64,000 nucleotides of DNA from CAIQQQ01 sp040399685. GTDB taxonomy: Bacteria; Pseudomonadota; Alphaproteobacteria; Acetobacterales; Acetobacteraceae. This document shows positions 34,015 to 43,772 of the stretch, piece after piece. The stretch is from positions 1-64,000 of the forward strand of contig JBBART010000026.1 of the NCBI GenBank assembly GCA_040399685.1, read 5' to 3'. How positions within the stretch are numbered: position 1 is the stretch's first letter; each line of letters opens with the position of its first letter. A program made the translations under genes and the position numbers. Below the pieces are notes generated by a model, which did no database searches, was not told where the DNA came from, and was given only the letters and a program-made list of their open reading frames with translations.

Positions 34015-35064
34015 CTATTTCGGCACAAGCGCCCAGACGGGAGACGAGTTATATTGGTGGCCGCCCGCCTGCTCGGCTTCCGCGCCCCAGCCATAGAACA
34101 AATCCAGCCGCGCAGCGCCGGTAATCGCAGGGCCGACATCGTGCGACACCACCAGATGCGGCAGATAGCGCTTCGTGGTGGGATTGCTCGGGTTGATCCA
34201 CAGCATCCCGCCCAGCACGTTGGCCCGCGGATCGACGGCCACCGACAGCAGCGGCGTCAGGTTCCGGCCGAAATAGCCGAGAGGGCCCGCCATGGGCGCC
34301 GTGACGGTTTCACGGAAGAACACATAATACGCATCGCGCGCCAGATGGCGGTCGAACTCGGCCGGGTGCGAAGCCGCCCAGGCGCGCACAGAGGGACCGG
34401 ACAGGTCATGCCCCGGAATTGGCAGATCGTCGAACAACTGGGTATAGCTGGCCTGCCTGCGGCCGTTCTGGGCTGCCGTGCCGAGACGCACATTCGTACC
34501 GTCGGTCATGACCACACGGCCAGAGCCTTGCAGTTGCAGGAAATACAGATCCGCCTCGCTGCGCAGATAGGCGACCTCCAACCCGCGACCTGACAGGCTG
34601 CCGGCAAGGATGTCGTTACGGGCAAACTGGGTGGGCGAAGGCGGCGTGCGCAACACCGGCACGCGATGCTCGGCATCCGGCGTGCGGCTGCCGCTGACGG
34701 TGAGTTCGAAATATCCGGTCAAACGGTCTGCACCACGGCTTTCGGGGCGGAAATAGCTGCGCAGGAAATCGCGCGCGGCGGCCTCGGTGGCGAGTGGGGT
34801 GCGTTGGGCGGCCGCACAGGCGGCGGCGTAGGCCCGATCGGCAATCCGCACACAACCAGCAGCAAATTCATGAAGGCCCGGCAAGATCGGCTCGCTGCGC
34901 CAGCCCGGCAGTGCATCGAACGCACTGGGCGGCGCGCTGGGGAGCGCCATATCAGGCCGCTGCGGCGTGCTGCCGGACGGAGAGGGCACGCCCCCTCCCC
35001 CCGCGCACGCCGAGAGCACCATCAGCAGGGCAAAGCGTAAAAGATGCTTCGCCCCGCCAGACAT
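34015..35064 (-). CDS. mltA: Membrane-bound lytic murein transglycosylase A
   Basis: 349 aa lipoprotein (signal FALLMVLSAC with lipobox Cys near residue 20) followed by a low-complexity Pro/Ser spacer. MltA barrel (RLTGYFELTVSGSR, FLQLQGSGRVVM) and 3D domain with catalytic Asp in ARLDLFYGWG. It cleaves glycan strands to 1,6-anhydro ends at the outer membrane. It starts one base after the ilvC stop, an unexpected companion for branched-chain synthesis. Confidence 0.93.
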   Translation of the reverse strand: MSGGAKHLLRFALLMVLSACAGGGGVPSPSGSTPQRPDMALPSAPPSAFDALPGWRSEPILPGLHEFAAGCVRIADRAYAAACAAAQRTPLATEAAARDFLRSYFRPESRGADRLTGYFELTVSGSRTPDAEHRVPVLRTPPSPTQFARNDILAGSLSGRGLEVAYLRSEADLYFLQLQGSGRVVMTDGTNVRLGTAAQNGRRQASYTQLFDDLPIPGHDLSGPSVRAWAASHPAEFDRHLARDAYYVFFRETVTAPMAGPLGYFGRNLTPLLSVAVDPRANVLGGMLWINPSNPTTKRYLPHLVVSHDVGPAITGAARLDLFYGWGAEAEQAGGHQYNSSPVWALVPK

Positions 35065-35065
35065 C

Positions 35066-36085
35066 TTAGTTGCGGGCCTTGTCGACCATCTTGTTCTTGG
35101 CGATCCACGGCATCATCTCGCGCAGCTTCTCGCCCACTTCCTCGATCTGGTGAGCAGCGGCGCGGCGACGGGTCGCCTTGAAGCTGGCCTGGTTCACCTT
35201 GTTCTCCAGCATCCAGTCGCGGGCAAACTTGCCGCTCTGAATGTCTTCGAGAACGCGCTTCATTTCCGCCTTGGTCTCAGACGTGATGATGCGCGGGCCG
35301 GTGACGTATTCGCCGTATTCGGCCGTGTTGCTGATCGAATAGTTCATGTTGGCGATGCCGCCTTCATAGATCAGGTCAACAATCAGCTTCACTTCGTGCA
35401 GGCACTCGAAATACGCCATCTCGGGGGCGTAGCCGGCTTCCACCAGCGTCTCGAAACCAGCGCGGATCAGTTCCACGAGGCCGCCGCACAGGACAACCTG
35501 CTCGCCGAACAGATCGGTCTCGCATTCTTCCTTGAACGTCGTCTCGATGATGCCGGCGCGGCCGCCACCGATGGCCGAGGCATAGGAGAGCGCGATTTCA
35601 AGCGCGTTGCCGGATGGGTTCTGGTCCACGGCCACGAGGCAGGGAACGCCGCCGCCCTTCTGGTATTCCGAACGCACCGTGTGGCCTGGGCCCTTTGGCG
35701 CGATCATGAACACGTCGATGTCGGCGCGCGGGTCGAGCAGGTTGAAATGCACGTTCAGGCCGTGCGCGAACGCCAGCGCCGAGCCGGGCTTCATGTTGTC
35801 AACCAGGCTGTCGCGATACAGATCGCCCTGGCCTTCGTCAGGGGTGAGCACCATGACCACGTCGGCCCACTTGGCGGCTTCGGCGGGTTCCATGACCTTC
35901 AGGCCAGCGGCTTCGGCCTTGGCGATGCCGGTCGAGCCAGCGCGCAGGCCGACCACGAGGTTGGTGGCGCCGCTGTCCTTGAGGTTCAGCGCATGGGCAT
36001 GGCCCTGGCTGCCGAAGCCAATGATGGCGACCTTCTTGGCCAGGATCAGGTTCACGTCCGCATCGCGGTCGTAGTAAACGCGCAT
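35066..36085 (-). CDS. ilvC: Ketol-acid reductoisomerase
   Basis: 339 aa class I enzyme. NADPH-binding GFGSQGHAHALNLKDSG and the Mg2+-binding region DLFGEQVVLCGG, then CLHEVKLIVDLIYEGG are intact. It isomerises and reduces acetolactate for valine/leucine/isoleucine. Downstream of ilvB and ilvN on the same strand, 48 bp after ilvN. Confidence 0.98.
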   Translation of the reverse strand: MRVYYDRDADVNLILAKKVAIIGFGSQGHAHALNLKDSGATNLVVGLRAGSTGIAKAEAAGLKVMEPAEAAKWADVVMVLTPDEGQGDLYRDSLVDNMKPGSALAFAHGLNVHFNLLDPRADIDVFMIAPKGPGHTVRSEYQKGGGVPCLVAVDQNPSGNALEIALSYASAIGGGRAGIIETTFKEECETDLFGEQVVLCGGLVELIRAGFETLVEAGYAPEMAYFECLHEVKLIVDLIYEGGIANMNYSISNTAEYGEYVTGPRIITSETKAEMKRVLEDIQSGKFARDWMLENKVNQASFKATRRRAAAHQIEEVGEKLREMMPWIAKNKMVDKARN

Positions 36086-36133
36086 CTCGTCAGTCCTTTT
36101 TACGTATTAATCTCAGAAAGGCGTGGGTTAATC

Positions 36134-36652
36134 TCAAATAAGCCGGGTGCCGCGGGCGATGGCGGTTACACCCGTGCGTGAGACTTCAGCAAGCCCGAGG
36201 GGCCGCATCAGCTCCACGAACGCGTCGATTTTGTCGGTCTGCCCGGTCATTTCAAACACGAAGCTTGTCGTTGTGGCATCAACCACGCGAGCGCGAAAGG
36301 CATCGGCCAGACGCAGCGCCTCGGCGCGGCTGTTGCCGGCGCCGATCACCTTCACCAGCGCCATCTCCCGGGCGATGTGCGGGCCATCCTGCGTGAGGTC
36401 GGACACGCGATGTACCGGGACCAGCCGGCCAAGCTGGGCCTTGATCTGCTCGATCACCATCGGCGTGCCGGAGGTGACGACATTGATACGGCTACGGCCG
36501 GCATCGGCGTCAACGGGTGCCACGGTAAGGCTGTCGATGTTGTAGCCACGGCCGGAAAACAGGCCGATGACGCGTGCGAGCACGCCGGATTCGTTTTCCA
36601 CAAGCACCGAGATGGTGGCCGAGCGGATGGTCAGGTCTGGAGGATAGCTCAT
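36134..36652 (-). CDS. ilvN: Acetolactate synthase small subunit
   Basis: 172 aa. The N-terminal ACT domain (ATISVLVENESGVLARVIGLFSGRGYNIDSL) binds the feedback inhibitor valine; the C-terminal domain follows (ALVKVIGAGNSRAEALRLADAF). It lies 25 bp after ilvB. The ATG at 36652 matches the family start; further upstream sequence overlaps ilvB. Confidence 0.96.
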   Translation of the reverse strand: MSYPPDLTIRSATISVLVENESGVLARVIGLFSGRGYNIDSLTVAPVDADAGRSRINVVTSGTPMVIEQIKAQLGRLVPVHRVSDLTQDGPHIAREMALVKVIGAGNSRAEALRLADAFRARVVDATTTSFVFEMTGQTDKIDAFVELMRPLGLAEVSRTGVTAIARGTRLI

Positions 36653-36677
36653 GGTGTATACTCGGAACCGGCCGTGA

Positions 36678-38507
36678 TCAGACCAGCGCCATCCCTTCAT
36701 CGGTGAGGCCGCCGGCGCGGCCGTCTTGCAGGGCTGTGCCGTGTTCCGGCCCAAGGATCATGTCGTTATGCGCGGCACCCGACGGGATCATCGGGTAGCA
36801 GTTTTCTTTCTGATCCACGCAGATGTCGCAGATCACGGCGCGCGGCTCGGCGATCATGGCGCGGATCACGTCATCGAGTTCGTCGATGTTGGTGGCGCGC
36901 ATGCCGACGGCGTGGAAACTCTCGGCCAGCTTCACGAAATCGGGCAAGGCCTCGGAATAGCTTTCCGAATAACGGCTGCCGTGCAGCAATTCCTGCCACT
37001 GGCGCACCATGCCCATATACTGATTGTTGAGGATGAACACCTTCACTGGCAGACGATACTGCGCGAGCGTGGCCATTTCCTGAATGTTCATCAGGATGGA
37101 CGCCTCGCCGGCGATATCGATGCACAGCGCATCCGGATGTGCCACCTGGGTGCCCATGGCGGCGGGTAGGCCGTAGCCCATCGTGCCGAGGCCGCCGGAG
37201 GTCATCCACCGATTGGGCTTGTCGAAGCGGAAATACTGCGCCGCCCACATCTGATGCTGGCCGACCTCGGTGGAGATATACGTCTCGCGGCCGCTCTCGC
37301 GGGTGATGTCATACAGGCGCTGCACGGCGTGCTGCGGCTTGATGATGCCGCCCTTGGCGCGCGTCTGGGTGAATTTCAGGCAGTCGATCGCCTTCCATTG
37401 CTGAATCTGCGTCCACCATTCGGCCAACGCAGCACTCTGCGGTGGGGTGGGGTCGGAATCCCATGCATCGAGCATGGCTTCCAGCGCGAAGCCGGCATCG
37501 GCAATGATCGGGATCTCAACCGGCACGTTCTTGTTGATGCTGGACGGGTCGATATCGATATGGATCTTGCGGCTGTCCGGCGAGAACGCGTTCAGTCGGC
37601 CGGTCACGCGGTCATCGAAGCGGGCCCCGACGTTGATCATCACGTCGCAGCCATGCATCACGAGGTTGGCCTCGTAAGTGCCGTGCATGCCCAGCATGCC
37701 CAGGAACTGCGGATCGTTGGATGGATACGCGCCCAAGCCCATCAGCGTGTTTGTGATCGGGAAGCCAGTCTTGCGCACCAGCTTGATCAACGCATCGCTG
37801 GCGCGATCCCCGGCATTGATGACGCCGCCGCCGGTATAGAACACCGGGCGCTTGGCGGTTTTCATCAACGCCACGGCCTTGGCGACCTGGATCGCGTCCG
37901 GCGCCGTCTGCGGGCGATAGCTGCGATGCGGCGTGACGGGCTTTTCCGAATACGGCGCCTTGTTGATCAGGATGTCCTTCGGCAGGTCGATCACCACCGG
38001 GCCGGGCCGGCCGGAGCGCGCCACGTAGAAGGCCTCATGCACCACGCGGGCAAGGTCTTCGGACTTCTTGACCAGGTAGTTGTGCTTGGTGGCCGGGCGG
38101 GTGATGCCGGTGGTGTCGGCTTCCTGGAAGGCGTCATTGCCGATCAGATGGGTAGGCACCTGGCCGGTCAGGCAGACGATGGGAATGCTGTCCATCAGCG
38201 CATCCACCAATCCGGTGACGGCATTGGTGGCGCCAGGGCCGGAGGTGACGAGCACCACGCCCACGCGGCCGGTGCTGCGGGCATAGCCCTCGGCGGCATG
38301 CACGGCAGCCTGTTCATGGCGCACAAGAATGTGGCGGATGGCGTTCTGCTGAAAGATCGCGTCATAGATCGGCAATACGGCACCGCCGGGATAGCCGAAA
38401 ATAACCTCTACGCCCTGATCTTTCAGGGCACGCAGGAGCACTTCGGCGCCTGGCGCCAGCTCATTGGTTGTTTGTGCGGCAGCCGGGAGGGTTTCGATCT
38501 GGGTCAT
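36678..38507 (-). CDS. ilvB: Acetolactate synthase large subunit
   Basis: 609 aa ThDP enzyme: catalytic Glu region GYPGGAVLPIYDA, then HILVRHEQAAVHAAEGYARSTG; FAD-linked central domain; C-terminal ThDP site DIAGEASILMNIQEM, then LNNQYMGMVRQWQELLH. The usual GDx metal-binding motif reads GEA here, replacing Asp by Glu. It makes acetolactate with IlvN. It is 35 bp after miaA. Confidence 0.97.
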   Translation of the reverse strand: MTQIETLPAAAQTTNELAPGAEVLLRALKDQGVEVIFGYPGGAVLPIYDAIFQQNAIRHILVRHEQAAVHAAEGYARSTGRVGVVLVTSGPGATNAVTGLVDALMDSIPIVCLTGQVPTHLIGNDAFQEADTTGITRPATKHNYLVKKSEDLARVVHEAFYVARSGRPGPVVIDLPKDILINKAPYSEKPVTPHRSYRPQTAPDAIQVAKAVALMKTAKRPVFYTGGGVINAGDRASDALIKLVRKTGFPITNTLMGLGAYPSNDPQFLGMLGMHGTYEANLVMHGCDVMINVGARFDDRVTGRLNAFSPDSRKIHIDIDPSSINKNVPVEIPIIADAGFALEAMLDAWDSDPTPPQSAALAEWWTQIQQWKAIDCLKFTQTRAKGGIIKPQHAVQRLYDITRESGRETYISTEVGQHQMWAAQYFRFDKPNRWMTSGGLGTMGYGLPAAMGTQVAHPDALCIDIAGEASILMNIQEMATLAQYRLPVKVFILNNQYMGMVRQWQELLHGSRYSESYSEALPDFVKLAESFHAVGMRATNIDELDDVIRAMIAEPRAVICDICVDQKENCYPMIPSGAAHNDMILGPEHGTALQDGRAGGLTDEGMALV

Positions 38508-38542
38508 AGTGGGTCAGCAGTAGAACGCTCCGTTGCACTGCG

Positions 38543-39487
38543 TCAACCGTGCGTTTGAATAAAGCGCATTAAATCGCCCTTAGAACTTTCCGAAAATTGC
38601 TCCAGACCCGCAGTTCGCGCATGGATCGTATGCAGACGGGTTGGGTCGGCCAATTTTCGGGTACGAAACCAAGTGGATTGACGCTTGGTAAACTGGCCAG
38701 ACAACAACGTGGCGCGGGCGGCGGCATCGGCAAGGCTAAGTTCGCCCCGCAGATGGGCGGCCAGCTCCGGCACCCCCAAAGCGCGCATCGCCGGCAGGGT
38801 GGGGTCCAGGTTCAGCGCAAGCAGAGCGCGCACCTCCGCCAGTGCACCGCGTTCCAGCATCGCGTCGAACCGTCCGGCGATGGCTGCGCGCAGGGCGTCC
38901 CGCGGTGGGTCGATGTGAATGGCGGTGAAGCGCCATGGCGCCGGGGTCTGGGTTTGCGCCTGCCAGACCGACAGCCCCTGTCCGGTGCTGCGCCACACTT
39001 CCCAGGCGCGGGCAACACGCTGGCCGTCGGTGGGCCGCAACCGCGCCGCTGTCACCGGATCGGCTTCGGCCAGGCGGGCATGCAAGGCAGGCGCACCGAT
39101 TTCGTCCAGCAGGCTGCGCGCCTCGGTGCGCGCCCATGGCTCGGGTTCGGGAATATCGGCGATGCCGTCGGTCAAGGCGCTGAAATACAGCCCGGTGCCG
39201 CCGCACAGGATCGGCAGGCCCTCGGTTTCCTCCATCGCGGCCAATGCGGCCTCCCGCCACCAGCGCACATGCCCGGCCTCGGCCGCGGGACGCACACCAT
39301 AGAGGCGATGCGGCACACGCGCCTCGTCCGCCTCGGTCGGCCGGGCGGTGACGATGCGCAGTTCGCGATACACCTGCATGCTGTCGGCATTGATGACGGT
39401 GCCACCCAAATGTTCCGCAATATCCGTGGCGAGGGCCGATTTGCCGCTGCAGGTGGGGCCGGCCACGATCAATGCGTGTCGGATCAT
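38543..39487 (-). CDS. miaA: tRNA dimethylallyltransferase
   Basis: About 314 aa. P-loop GPTCSGKSALA, NADSMQVYRELRIVTARP and the tRNA-binding LCGGTGLYF identify MiaA, which prenylates A37 in tRNAs reading UNN codons. Two close starts (39499 and 39487); the second has a better spaced ATGGGG site. The frame stays open far upstream opposite serB, which is a chance extension. It heads miaA-ilvBNC-mltA and is divergent from serB by about 48 bp. Confidence 0.95.
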   Translation of the reverse strand: MIRHALIVAGPTCSGKSALATDIAEHLGGTVINADSMQVYRELRIVTARPTEADEARVPHRLYGVRPAAEAGHVRWWREAALAAMEETEGLPILCGGTGLYFSALTDGIADIPEPEPWARTEARSLLDEIGAPALHARLAEADPVTAARLRPTDGQRVARAWEVWRSTGQGLSVWQAQTQTPAPWRFTAIHIDPPRDALRAAIAGRFDAMLERGALAEVRALLALNLDPTLPAMRALGVPELAAHLRGELSLADAAARATLLSGQFTKRQSTWFRTRKLADPTRLHTIHARTAGLEQFSESSKGDLMRFIQTHG

Positions 39488-39535
39488 CGAAAACCCCATC
39501 TTGCAGCGATCCCCGCCCGCCCGTAGACCGCCCAC

Positions 39536-40411
39536 ATGACCCATATCCTCACCTTGGTGGCCGACCGTGCCGCCACCTCGCTCAGCCCCGCCGTCATCCA
39601 GCGCGTGCGCGACGCCGTGCGCGGCGGCGAGCCCGTCATCCTCTCGCCGGGTGAGGCCTGCGACATTCCCTGCCCCACCCCGCCCACAACCGCAACCATC
39701 GATGCGGCGCTGGAGCATCTGCCGATCGACGCGATCGTCACCAAGGCCCGCGGCCGCCGCAAGGGACTGCTGATCGCCGACATGGACAGCACGATCGTCA
39801 CCGGCGAAACGCTGGACGAACTGGCGGCCTTTGCCGGGCTGGGCGCCGAGATCGCCGCCATCACCAAGCGCAGCATGAACGGCGAGCTGGATTTCGCCGC
39901 AGCCCTGCGCGAGCGGGTGGGCATGCTGAAAGGCCTGAAGCTCGACGCGCTGGAGAAAACCTGGGCGCAGGTGCAACTGACCCCGGGCGCTGCCGAACTG
40001 GTGGCCACCATGCGGGCGCACAACGCCACCACGGCGCTGGTCTCTGGCGGGTTCACATTCTTCACCGGCCGCGTGGCGGCGCAGATCGGGTTTGACGTGC
40101 ATCGGGCGAACACACTGCTGGACGACGGGGGGGCGCTGACCGGCGAAGTTGCCGTGCCGATTCTGGACCGGTTCGCCAAGCTGGAAATCCTGGAAGAACT
40201 GGCCCTGGCACGCGGCGTCAAACTGCACGCCACGCTGGCCGTCGGCGACGGCGCCAACGATCTGGACATGTTGCGCGCCGCCGGGCTGGGCGTTGCCTAT
40301 CACGCCAAGCCAATCGTGGCGGCCGAGGCAAAGGCCCGCATCGAGCATGGCAACCTGCGGGCGTTGCTGTTCGCGCAGGGCTACACGGTGGCGCAGTTCA
40401 GCCGCGTGTGA
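39536..40411 (+). CDS. serB: Phosphoserine phosphatase
   Basis: 291 aa. HAD motifs: IADMDSTIVTGETLDELA (nucleophile Asp), LVSGGFTFFTGRVA, and GDGANDLDML. The N-terminal ~70 residues form a small ACT-like regulatory part as in other SerB. Last step of serine synthesis. It overlaps the convergent acyltransferase by 14 bp. Confidence 0.96.
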   Translation: MTHILTLVADRAATSLSPAVIQRVRDAVRGGEPVILSPGEACDIPCPTPPTTATIDAALEHLPIDAIVTKARGRRKGLLIADMDSTIVTGETLDELAAFAGLGAEIAAITKRSMNGELDFAAALRERVGMLKGLKLDALEKTWAQVQLTPGAAELVATMRAHNATTALVSGGFTFFTGRVAAQIGFDVHRANTLLDDGGALTGEVAVPILDRFAKLEILEELALARGVKLHATLAVGDGANDLDMLRAAGLGVAYHAKPIVAAEAKARIEHGNLRALLFAQGYTVAQFSRV

Positions 40412-41459
40412 GGGAAAACGGCCCGGTTGAGACGCTGGGGCGCGCGCTGCGTGACACGCGCGCCAGCAACCATCGTCTTGCCGGCCGATCCACTGTGACA
40501 AGCGCCACCCAGCCCACGGCGAGTGCCACCACGGCGCCGATAGCCATGGTGAGGGCTTGGCCAAGTTCTGGCAGCATGAGGCGGGCCAGCAACAATACAG
40601 GCCAGTGCAGAACGTAGAGCGGATACGACAGCTCCCCCAGCAGGTGCATGACGCGCCGCCTGCCTGGGCTACAAGCCTGCGCCATGCCGGCGGTGATGAG
40701 GGCCGGAAACGCCAGGGCGATCGCGGCGAAATTGACGGATAGCCCCCATCTGGCCGGCATCGCACAGAGGCCGACCAACATCAGCGCCAACAGCGAGAAT
40801 GGGAGCCGGAGTACCGGCAGGCTTTGCCGCTGGTGGCATCGCCAGATCAGCATGCCAATCGAGAACGAAGCCGTCATGCCGAAGGTTTCAGCCCAAAACG
40901 GAATCTCCCCGGGCCAGAAGCTGAAGCCGATCCCTGCGTAGACGGCAAACCCGCACGCGGCCACCACAGCCACAGCTCGGCTGGGCCAGCGCGAGAGCAG
41001 GAGGCCGAACGCCAGATTGGCGAGAAGTTCGAAAAACAGCGACCATTCCGGCGGATTCACCGGGAAATAGCCAAAGCTGAAGCCCGTGTGCGGCGTTGGC
41101 AGTCCGAGCGTGGCCAGCATCACCGCCGCGCCTGCCAGCGGATCGCCCGGGAAAGACGGATCGCTGACGGCCAGGGCCAGGGCTCCAGCCACAGCGCCCA
41201 CGAAAATCAGCGGGTAAAGCCGGATAACGCGACGGACACAGAAGGCGCCAAAGGAAAACCCGGCACGAATCCGCGCTTCATAGGCGCATGCCACCACGAA
41301 ACCGCTCAGCATGAAAAAGAACTGCACCGCCAGGATGTTGCGTGCGAACAGGTCAAACCCAGCCGCCAGGCAGGTTGCATGGTCCAGCAACACCACCAAG
41401 GCAGCGATGCCGCGCAAGCCGTCCAATGCTTCAAAATACCGGGGCTGCTGTATGGGCAT
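40398..41459 (-). CDS. Acyltransferase-3 family membrane protein
   Basis: 353 aa with about ten helices. RYFEALDGLRGIAALVVLLDHA (conserved His), FFMLSGFVVACAYEARIRA and PPEWSLFFELLANL are typical of OafA/YrhL-type integral acyltransferases that O-acetylate or acylate surface sugars. The start at 41459 (MPIQQPRYFEAL) matches the family; an upstream extension is not coding. Substrate unknown. Confidence 0.9.
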   Translation of the reverse strand: MPIQQPRYFEALDGLRGIAALVVLLDHATCLAAGFDLFARNILAVQFFFMLSGFVVACAYEARIRAGFSFGAFCVRRVIRLYPLIFVGAVAGALALAVSDPSFPGDPLAGAAVMLATLGLPTPHTGFSFGYFPVNPPEWSLFFELLANLAFGLLLSRWPSRAVAVVAACGFAVYAGIGFSFWPGEIPFWAETFGMTASFSIGMLIWRCHQRQSLPVLRLPFSLLALMLVGLCAMPARWGLSVNFAAIALAFPALITAGMAQACSPGRRRVMHLLGELSYPLYVLHWPVLLLARLMLPELGQALTMAIGAVVALAVGWVALVTVDRPARRWLLARVSRSARPSVSTGPFSLTRG

Positions 41460-41545
41460 GAACGGCTTCGCGCCTTGCTGTCTTGCGACAGTTTGACCGT
41501 GCAGCCTGAAGGAACGGTTAATGGCTCCGTGTCGGGGCTCAGGCC

Positions 41546-41863
41546 CTAATAACAGGCGTTGCCGCGCAACACGTAGGACGCCACCTTGCCCTGCACAATT
41601 TCCAGAGTGGTCTCGCACGTCCAAACGTAGAAATCGGGCGACGTATCGTAACCATAGGCGCCATAGGGGGCGCCCCAGCTATCCACGTAGGCCAGGAAGC
41701 GGCGGCCATCCGTGTCCAGGCTCCGGTTCGGTACACCCAGCACGCGCACCGCATCGGCCTCGGGGTGGCCGATCAACGGATTGAGCACGGCGCGCCGGTC
41801 CGGCCGCATCACACAGCCGGTCAGTAGCGACAACGCCAAGAAGGCTGCGAAATGAGGGCGCAT
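41546..41863 (-). CDS. Small outer-membrane lipoprotein, BamE/SmpA-like
   Basis: 105 aa. Lipoprotein signal FLALSLLTGC with Cys at about 17. The mature part LIGHPEADAVRVLGVPNRSLDTDGRRFLAY, then CETTLEIVQGKVASYVLRGNAC, recalls the small two-helix, three-strand BamE-like fold (G-x-P-x-x-x-V-x-x-LG-x-P). Two extra Cys could pair. The family link is by motif only. It lies 33 bp after epmA and may be part of that transcript. Confidence 0.6.
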   Translation of the reverse strand: MRPHFAAFLALSLLTGCVMRPDRRAVLNPLIGHPEADAVRVLGVPNRSLDTDGRRFLAYVDSWGAPYGAYGYDTSPDFYVWTCETTLEIVQGKVASYVLRGNACY

Positions 41864-41896
41864 GACGGTCTCCCTGTGTCCTGGGACATCAGAGTG

Positions 41897-42868
41897 TCAC
41901 GCTGGCGGCAACAGCCACATCACATCACGGATATCATCAACGCCGGCGACGATCATCGCCAGACGGTCGAACCCCAGCGCGATACCGGCCACATCCGGCA
42001 TGGTGGCAAGCGCCGCGAGCAGGTCTTCGTCCATCTCCCAGTCCGGGCCACCATAAAGCGCATGGCGCCGGGCGCGGTCGTGCTCAAAGCGCGCACGCTG
42101 CTCGTCGGCGTCCGTGAGTTCGACGAAGGCGTTGGCCAACTCCAGCCCGCAGACATAAAGTTCGAACCGCTCCGCCACGCGCGGATCGGCGGGGTCGCGC
42201 TGGGCCAGGGCGGCTTGAGCGGCGGGCCAATGGGTCAGGAACGTGGGATGATCCTGGCCGATCACCGGCTCGATTCGTTCCAGTAGCAGGCGGAAGAACA
42301 GGTCCTCCCAGCACTCGTTGTCGCGCAATCGTGTTCCAGCCTGATCGGCCAAGGCCTGCGGATCGTCGGCGGTGGCGAGAACATCGGCGCCGACATAGCG
42401 GTGAAAGGCCTCCGCCATCGTCAGCCGCTCGAAATGGGCCAGATCGGTGCGAATGCCCCGACATTCCACCACCGGCGGCAGCGTGGCGCGCAGCAGTGCC
42501 TCGGTCTCGTCCATCAGACCGGACAATGACGCACCCGGATTGTACCACTCCAGCAGCGTGAACTCATGGGCATGCCGGTCGCTGGCCTCGGCGTTGCGCC
42601 ACACCCGGGCGAGCTGGAAAATCCGGCCACTGCCTTGGGCCAGCAGCTTTTTCATGGCGAATTCCGGGCTGGTGTGCAGCCACAGATCCTGCCGCTCGCC
42701 CGTGGGTGCGAACCGCTCGGTGCGGAAGGTTTGCAGATGCACCTCCTCACCGGGCGTCGGCACCGCATAGGGCGTCTCGACCTCCAGATAGCCACGCGCA
42801 TCGAAAAACGCCCGCACCCCGGCGGCCAGACGGGCGCGACGGCGCAAGGCGGGCATACGGTGCATCAT
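41897..42868 (-). CDS. epmA: EF-P-(R)-beta-lysine ligase EpmA (class II LysRS paralogue)
   Basis: 323 aa: a LysRS catalytic core without the tRNA anticodon-binding domain. Class II motifs: FFDARGYLEVETPY, LHTSPEFAMKKLLAQGSGRIFQLARVWR, HEFTLLEWY and GIALGFDRLAMI. It attaches beta-lysine to EF-P. Its partners epmB and efp lie divergently about 0.9 kb away, completing the pathway apart from the optional hydroxylase EpmC. The start overlaps the phzF-like stop (ATGATG). Confidence 0.95.
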   Translation of the reverse strand: MMHRMPALRRRARLAAGVRAFFDARGYLEVETPYAVPTPGEEVHLQTFRTERFAPTGERQDLWLHTSPEFAMKKLLAQGSGRIFQLARVWRNAEASDRHAHEFTLLEWYNPGASLSGLMDETEALLRATLPPVVECRGIRTDLAHFERLTMAEAFHRYVGADVLATADDPQALADQAGTRLRDNECWEDLFFRLLLERIEPVIGQDHPTFLTHWPAAQAALAQRDPADPRVAERFELYVCGLELANAFVELTDADEQRARFEHDRARRHALYGGPDWEMDEDLLAALATMPDVAGIALGFDRLAMIVAGVDDIRDVMWLLPPA

Positions 42869-43725
42869 GGCAGGCGCAGAAAGCGGCCCTCGGCCACCAC
42901 AACCGCGCCGCCGCCGACGGAAATGCCGGTCACCACGCCATCCGCCCGCGTGATGTGCGCTTCGATCCTGCTGGGGCGGCCCATCTCGATGCCCTGATCG
43001 ATCACCAGATGCGTGGCGTCGGTGTCAAGGCTCCCCGCCAGCGCGGCGGCGGCCGAACCTGTAGCGGGGTCTTCCGTGATGCCCATCCTGGGGGCGAGCA
43101 TGCGGGCATGGATGAAACTGGTGTCGCCGTCATGGCGGGTGGCGGCATAGATATAGACGGCGCGACCGCCCCAGAGATCCTGGGTGAGTGCATTCCAGCG
43201 GTCGGCATGCATCGTGACCTCGGCGACGGCCTCGCGATCGCGCACCGGCACGATCATGAACGGGGTGCCATAGCCGGCCTGCCATGGATCATTCGCCAAC
43301 TGGGTGCGCTTGAGGCCCAGCGCATCGGCCAACGCCACCGGCACCACGCTGTGGGGACGGATTTCGGCGGGACCTTGCATGAACAGCGTGGCGCCACCGT
43401 CGCGCAGTTCCACGCGCACCGGGCCGATGCCCTCTTCCAGCACGATCTCGTCCAGATCGCCGGTGCGGCCAAGATGGCGCAGCACGACCGCCGTGCCGAC
43501 GGTCGGGTGGCCGGCGAACATCAGTTCCGCCATCGGGGTGAAGATGCGCACGCGGAAATGGCCGGGCGCCGAGCCGGGGCTGACAAAGGTCGTCTCAGCG
43601 AAATTCATCTCCCGCGCGATCGCCTGCATCTGGCGCGTGTCCAGCGCCCCGGCATCAGGGAACACGGCCAGTTGGTTGCCGCCGAACGCGGCATCGGTGA
43701 ACACGTCGGCAATGAGATAATGCAT
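42865..43725 (-). CDS. PhzF-family isomerase/epimerase-like protein
   Basis: 286 aa. DAAFGGNQLAVF, the catalytic-Glu region NFAETTFV, ELMFAGHPTVGTA, and EDPATGSAAAALAG define the PhzF/DapF-fold family. True substrates vary and are mostly unknown. It overlaps epmA by 4 bp and is divergent from epmB (47 bp gap). The start at 43725 is backed by GGAG; an ATG at 43752 is less likely. Confidence 0.9.
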   Translation of the reverse strand: MHYLIADVFTDAAFGGNQLAVFPDAGALDTRQMQAIAREMNFAETTFVSPGSAPGHFRVRIFTPMAELMFAGHPTVGTAVVLRHLGRTGDLDEIVLEEGIGPVRVELRDGGATLFMQGPAEIRPHSVVPVALADALGLKRTQLANDPWQAGYGTPFMIVPVRDREAVAEVTMHADRWNALTQDLWGGRAVYIYAATRHDGDTSFIHARMLAPRMGITEDPATGSAAAALAGSLDTDATHLVIDQGIEMGRPSRIEAHITRADGVVTGISVGGGAVVVAEGRFLRLP

Positions 43726-43772
43726 GGCAGGCTCCGGTTGCAGGGGCGGCATGACAGGCCTACACGCCCGCG

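Noticed and set aside
38508..38542. Attenuator or leader peptide before ilvB
   Set aside because: Only 35 bp separate miaA and ilvB, with no branched-chain codon run or competing hairpins.
39488..40765. Long N-terminal extension of miaA
   Set aside because: It lies antisense to serB and has no conserved content; MiaA begins at its P-loop region near 39487.
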